From contig OZ018412.1 in the NCBI GenBank assembly GCA_963969595.1, positions 10,108,501 through 10,172,500 of the forward strand: a stretch of DNA of 64,000 bases. Direction: 5' to 3'. A program made the translations under genes and the position numbers. Below, piece after piece: positions 58,946 through 64,000 of this stretch (position 1 is the stretch's first letter; each line of letters starts with the position of its first letter). The notes beneath the pieces were generated by a model. The model was given only the letters and a program-made list of their open reading frames with translations, had not been told where the DNA came from and made no database searches. Source of the DNA: Neckera pumila. Lineage: Eukaryota > Streptophyta > Bryopsida > Hypnales > Neckeraceae.

Positions 58946-59874
58946 TTAACCCCTAAGGGACCAACATGCATTTTTTGGCCGTATAGAAATTTTGGGCAGG
59001 TACGTGTGATTAGAGGTATCCATATTTGAAGCTGAAATTTTAATAGAAGGTGGGGGCAAGGAATATCTTCATGTGTACCAAGTTTCATGACATTTTGAAA
59101 TACAAGTCAAAAGTTGTGACCTAATATATTACTTTTTTTCATAACTGGGCATTTTGGGAAAATCAGAAAAAATCATTTTTTCTGGAACTTTTTTTTTGAA
59201 ATTGCTTCTCTACATTTATATGTACTTAAAAAGCTTTGAGTCATTCCATTTCAATTAATGAGTCAAAAGTTATGAGGGGTTTTGAATTGCAGGTAGTTAT
59301 GGATTCTCTACTCAAAATTACCTTCAAAGTCGTTTATTTAACTCAATTTTCAATATTCTTGAAAAGAAATAGAATCCTAGGATGTAGATTGATTATTACA
59401 ACATTACCACCGTTGGGATTGGCATTTTTAAATTCCATGATTAAATTTTTAACAATTTAGTATTTTGAATCATTTTCTACTTCTTTCTACTTACTATTTT
59501 TTTCCTATATGTTGTACAATTCCAAATGATGTGAAAGTTTTCAAGCATATAGACAACTTGTTTAGGAAATTGAATTCAAAGAAGAACCACCTTTATCAGC
59601 ATTTTTCATTGAAAAGTGAGCTTGCAAAGTGTAGCTGCCCGGTTTTTCGCAGAATTGAAAAAATGGTTTTCAAGACCTTGAATGCTTATATCTTATGATC
59701 CACATGATGGAATTTTCTAAAATTTTTACATATGTTTTCAAAATATCATACTACAAGATCCTATGGTTACATGTGTCAAAAATAGTTTTTTTCCAAAAAT
59801 TTGGTAGTTGTATTAGAAACGGCAATTTTGGAGCGTTTTTGGTGATTACATAGTCATGAAACTTTAGGGGTTAA
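58946..59874 (+). mobile_element. TTAA element, family B, uninterrupted copy
   Basis: 929 bp, left end TTAACCCCTAAGGGACCAAC, right end TTCATGAAACTTTAGGGGTTAA without its first bases (CATGAAACTTTAGGGGTTAA). It serves as the reference for the interrupted copy at 43918 and the partial ones at 40740 and 61500. Words AAGTCAAAAGTTGTGACC and GAGTCAAAAGTTATGAGG recur inside. Short frames only. Confidence 0.9.
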
Positions 59875-60420
59875 TACCTTTTTTTGTGTAAAATTCCCAT
59901 TTTTTCCTAGAATTTTTTCCTAATATTTTCCTAATTGCATTTGCTAGATTTTATCCTAACCTCCTTTGGTTCCTACTGCTATCTAACCAAAAACTCACTA
60001 ATTGGTGGTTGTAGTTTAGTTCAAATTATTAATATGTCTGAACTTTCAAATTCACATATATTTTTTATGTTTTTTTGTTTTTTCATTTATGAGCCTCACA
60101 TTAGCCATGCCGTATTTAACTACTTCTGGACTTTTGAAAGTCTAGAATTCATAATGATCATCAAGAGATCTCCCGTTTGGGTATCGAGGGATCTATCCAA
60201 AACATTGGGAGATCTAAATTTTCATCCTAGGATCAATTCAAAACATCAGGAGATCTACACAAACATCAAGAGGTCTCCCGCTCTAGACAAACATCAAGAG
60301 ATGTCCCAATGTTATGGATAGAGATGCTTAGTCCATAACATATTGAATAGTCCAGAAGTAAATCAATACATCATTAGCCAAATGAAGGAATGCCCTACTA
60401 ATCCTATAGATTAGCTTGGG
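59875..60420. other. Intergenic stretch with AACATCAAGAGATCTCCC words
   Basis: From about 60155 to 60310 an irregular repeat of AACATCAAGAG(A/G)T(C/G)TCCC is seen. No gene; the 128-residue frame covering it has no domain. Confidence 0.45.
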
Positions 60421-60512
60421 AGTCTTTTGAAATCCCTAATGAGTCCCTTGAAATCTTTAATAAGTCCCTTGAAATCTTTAATAAATCCCTTGAAATCTTT
60501 AATGAGTCCCTT
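60421..60512. repeat. 21-bp tandem repeat
   Basis: Four units starting at 60421, 60442, 60463 and 60484 plus a partial fifth: AGTCCCTTGAAATCTTTAAT plus one base. Related single units recur around 60830-60850 and 60950-61020. Confidence 0.9.
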
Positions 60513-60585
60513 AAAGTGCCATAATTAATATATCTTACAATATCCCTTGTAAGCATCTTAGATTATGGACTTCTTAAATTACCTC

Positions 60586-60767
60586 CACTATAAGAATTCC
60601 GGGTGTTTTTTGACGCATTTTGGCAGACATCTATTTGTTTTTATGTTAACAATAACTTCAAATGAAACAACCATCAAGACCTTGATGTTGCATTTGAAAT
60701 TATTGTTAATATAAAAACAAGTGGGTATCTATAAAAATGCGTCAAAAAAACACAATTTCTTATAGTG
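60586..60767. mobile_element. CACTATAAG foldback MITE, 182 bp
   Basis: Left end CACTATAAGAATTCCGGGTG, right end CACAATTTCTTATAGTG; CTC on both sides. The arms share TTTTTTGACGCATTTT and complement. The centre (AACAATAACTTCAAATG and complement) is related to the MITE at 51438. Confidence 0.95.
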
Positions 60768-61078
60768 CTCAAGACCTTCATGAAGTTCCTAATAATGCAT
60801 TGTAGATCTCTTACACAAAAATCCTCATGAATCCCTTGAAATCCCTAATATCCATTTCAAATTATTTTGAATTTCTTATTTGTGATTTTAAAAGACCCCA
60901 AAATCCCACTAGAGTCCATTAGAATCATATGCAAGCATTTAGAGTCCTTCAAGAGTCCTTTAAAATCTTAGATTTCTTTAAAAAATCCTTGAAATTGTTT
61001 CAAAGGCCTCTTGAAATCCTTTATAAGTCTTTGGGAATTTATGTAGTAAAGGTCAATATACACATACAGCTTTCGTTA

Positions 61079-61180
61079 TACTCCCTCCGTCCCAAAATGA
61101 TCTTCCTATTGGCCTTCATTTTTTGTCCCAAAATGATCATCTTGCTACACTTTGTGAATAGTAAGTTGGTCAAATTTATC
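61079..61180. mobile_element. Stowaway/mariner-type terminus, unpaired
   Basis: TA followed by CTCCCTCCGTCCCAAAATGA, the hallmark end of plant Stowaway and mariner-like elements, then a second TGTCCCAAAATGATCATC. I found no inverted partner downstream, so the element is truncated or its right border is unrecognisable. Confidence 0.65.
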
Positions 61181-61499
61181 TTTTAGTTATTTTTTTGGAC
61201 TAGCAAAACAACTCCAAGCCATATTCCCCCTCCATCCATGCAATCACCAATCAAAAGACAAATAAAATGGTTGAAGGGGTCAATCAACACTTTTTGTTTT
61301 TATTTTTTGCATCTCTTCGAATATTGCCTAATTGAAAGAGAAGAATTTTTGGGAGGCAAAATAGATGTTTACATATGGTCTTTGGCTTATGCTAACTACC
61401 CACAAAATGATGACCTCACACTCAACAATTAAATAACCACTGGTGCTCCTTGAAAATTACCCAAAAAATTCCACTTCTAAATAATTCAAAATTGCACTT

Positions 61500-62375
61500 T
61501 AAAAAGGACTTCAAAGCTCAAAGTTTCATGGACAATAAGAGTGCACCAAAGTCCACATAACCGTAGTATGTTGACTTGAGAACATATGGTAAAATTTCAG
61601 GAATTTCCACCGCGTGGATTGCAAGATATAAGCATTCAAATTCACTGAAAACATTTTTTTGGCCTTGTGGAAAACTGGGCAGCAGCACTTCACAAGCTCA
61701 CTTTTTGATTAAAGAATGTCCAAAATGATGGTGCTTCTTTGGATTCTTTTTCCTAGACAAGTTGGCTACATGCTTGAAATTTTTCACTTCATTTGAAATT
61801 GTACAACATATAGGAAAAAAAAAATAAGTAGATAGTAGTAGAGAATGATTCAAAATACAAAATTGTCAAGAATTTAAATATGAAATTGAAGAATGCTAAT
61901 CCCAATGGTGGCAATGTTGTAATAAATAAGCTACATCCTAGTATTTTATTTTTTTCAAACATTATTGAAAATTGAGTAAGATAAGGGACTTCAAAGTTTA
62001 TTTTAGAGTAGAGAACCCATAACTGCCACCGCAAACTTAAATCTTCATAACTTTTGACTCATTGATCAAAATGGGATGATTCAAAGCTTTTTATCTATAT
62101 ATAACTCTAGAAAACCAATTTCAATTTTTTGTTTTTGAAAAAGTGATTTTTTTCTGATCTGCCCAGATTGCCTAGTTACAAAAAAAAGTAACATATTAGG
62201 CCATAACTTTTGATTCACATTTCCAAACGTCATGAAATTTGGTGCATATGAAAGATATTCCTTGCCCCCACCTTCTATAAAAATTTCAATCCAAAATATG
62301 CAAATCTCCAGTCACACGTACCTGCCCAAAATTTCTATATGGACGAAAAATGCATGTTGGTCCTTTAGGAGTTAA
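61500..62375 (-). mobile_element. TTAA element, family B, left end lost
   Basis: Right end GGTCCTTTAGGAGTTAA. Collinear with 43918 and inverted relative to 58946: CCACCGCGTGGATTGCAAGA, TTGTACAACATATAGGAAAA, CTAATCCCAATGGTGGCAAT and CTGCCCAAAATTTCTATATG. Left of about 61500 it loses homology. It preserves the empty site of the CACTA insertion (62185-62205). Confidence 0.8.
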
Positions 62376-64000
62376 GAGGTTTAGATTTTCAACTCAAATA
62401 CCAACAAGCCCAAACAAAGACCTTCAAAGCATCTCTTTTGTAATTTTTAAATAAGAATTATAAAGATGTAAAGTTGACCCAATTTTTAAATCACAATGAT
62501 TGAATAAGGCTCTATCTTGGTTTTTGGTTCCACAATTGATGGACCCTAAGACTCTTACAATTAAAAGGAGACAAAATACCATTTGTTTCATTCATCTATT
62601 TTGTCCTTTTAAGAGTTGTTGAATACACTGATAATATTTCTTTCAAATTGATCTTTTCAAAAATTATACATTTAATTAAATTTCCACCTTCTGATATGTT
62701 TTTAAAATGTTAGAGATTATACCTACATTTACAATTGTTATGGAATTTCAAGCTAACTAATGTTTTAGGCTAGAACAAAACTTTTATATCAAGTCATAAT
62801 GGCATTTAGAAAGTCATCAATATCAATAAGATATACATAATACAAATTAATCTGCCAAATACCATTCTTGAAATAAATGTTAATAAGAAATTAAAGTTTG
62901 GCTTAAACCACTTGCTAGAGAAAAATGTAAAAATTTGCCCCAAATTTTGCAATGAAATTGCCCCAAATTTGCCCCAAATTTTATATTTTGACCCCTTTTG
63001 ACTAATTTAGGGTTTCAGACTGCAAATGTGATTTTAAATATTCTAGTTATCAGCATTATTAGTGATAAGTAACAAGTTCCAGTGTTTATCCCAAGGGTGA
63101 AAATGGGTAATGAATGGGCCATTTCTCCTTGGCTAATTTGGCCAAATTAGTCTATACTCTTCACTTTGTAGATCTACTTGGGTCTGCAAATAAAAATGTG
63201 TGTTCTTTTTAGTAGTTGATTAGTTTTATCTTTCCTCCAAGATAAGTGAAGGTATTTGATTTTAAATATAAACTCAAATTTTTTATTCATGGTACATAAG
63301 AAATTCAAACATTTTTGTTGGGCCAAGTGTTTGGACTGTTCCCTTGCCTTCCCTAGTCCTAGCCCATCTAAAAAAGCATGAATTTTATTTTGAGCAATTT
63401 TTTTGTTCAATTTTTTTAAAGGAACATTTGGCTATATATTCTCCTTCTTGCAATGGATGAAAGCTCTAGTTCTTTACAAAATATACACTCCATTTTGGAT
63501 GAATGTATGCACATTCAAAAAATTGAACAAAATATCATCCTCATTTGGCATGTTCCATCTATGACAATGGATGGAAAGAGCTTCATAAAACCTTGCTAGG
63601 AAATTCCATGTTCAAATGGTGGCAAATTATATAGCGCAATTAGGGCATTACTTTGTAACCTATGATTACAATTTTCCCGTTCTTTACTTGCATGTGTCTC
63701 TTGATCATCAATATATTTCTTTATCATTCACAATTTTCTTCATCTCTATATTCCTAAAAATACGGTATGTTCAAATTGTACTTAATATATTTGGAATAAG
63801 TCCCATATCATTTGTCAGTTTTGAAAATTGTATGTATTTGAATAGTTGCCACCACTACCCATTGAGTAAGTAGCCAGTGGTTCATTTGAGCTATTGGTGT
63901 GATGACTCAATGGATATAGTGATTGGATATTAAAAAAAATCTTTTCATTGGTAATTTCTTGTTCAACAATTTATACCAAGTAATCTCAATGTGAGTAATG
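62376..64000. other. AT-rich intergenic stretch, nothing recognised
   Basis: No gene. TTGCCCCAAATTT is repeated three times at about 62935-62980. An 85-residue plus-strand frame at 63616-63873 is hydrophobic but matches nothing known to me. Confidence 0.4.

Overview
This is a nuclear window from a land plant. It is AT-rich and almost entirely intergenic, with one recognisable cellular gene. Plant origin is supported by a spliced proton-pump-interactor gene (918-4380, minus strand), plant-type CACTA and PIF/Harbinger transposase relics, a Stowaway/mariner-type terminus beginning CTCCCTCCGTCCC (61079), and telobox motifs (AAACCCTAA). The species cannot be named from the sequence. I see no bacterial genes, rRNA genes, intact tRNA genes or CRISPR arrays.

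Layout. 1-5300: the PPI-like gene, with three coding exons that are GC-richer than their surroundings, and its upstream region. 5300-27300: AT-rich DNA with elements ending in TTAA(CCCCTAAAGG), CACTA-ended MITEs, a second foldback MITE family, a small low-copy region with a telobox (20.5-21.3 kb), and blocks of tandem repeats (21.7-22.3 and 26.4-27.2 kb). 27953-31047: one large CACTACTAG-ended element with a tRNA-like segment, a (CAAA) array of about 80 copies, a long hairpin and three copies of an internal unit. 31-43.6 kb: more TTAA elements, a 275-bp tandem duplication, and a broken CACTA (tnp2-like) transposase gene at 37228-39489. 43918-47883: a TTAA element interrupted by a Helitron-like insert and by a CACTA element. 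48555-50281: a CACTA element holding two further elements. 50.3-55.1 kb: decayed remains of both PIF/Harbinger genes, broken up by MITEs. 55.2-62.4 kb: CACTA MITEs, a full-length TTAA element, 21-bp tandem repeats and a Stowaway-type end. 62.4-64 kb: nothing recognised.

The main result is a stratigraphy of transposons that can be read directly from the bases. About ten left and ten right ends carry TTAA followed by CCCCTAAAGG-like inverted repeats, which is the target signature of piggyBac-type elements, but no transposase for them is present here. Paralogous copies act as empty sites, so one Helitron (A/T insertion, TC...CTAG ends) and several CACTA elements (3-bp duplications ATA, ATT, CCT, TGT, CTC, TTG, GTC) can be delimited to the base. 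The CACTA transposase relic and the PIF relics show which enzymes were once available to two of the groups. No element appears autonomous now.
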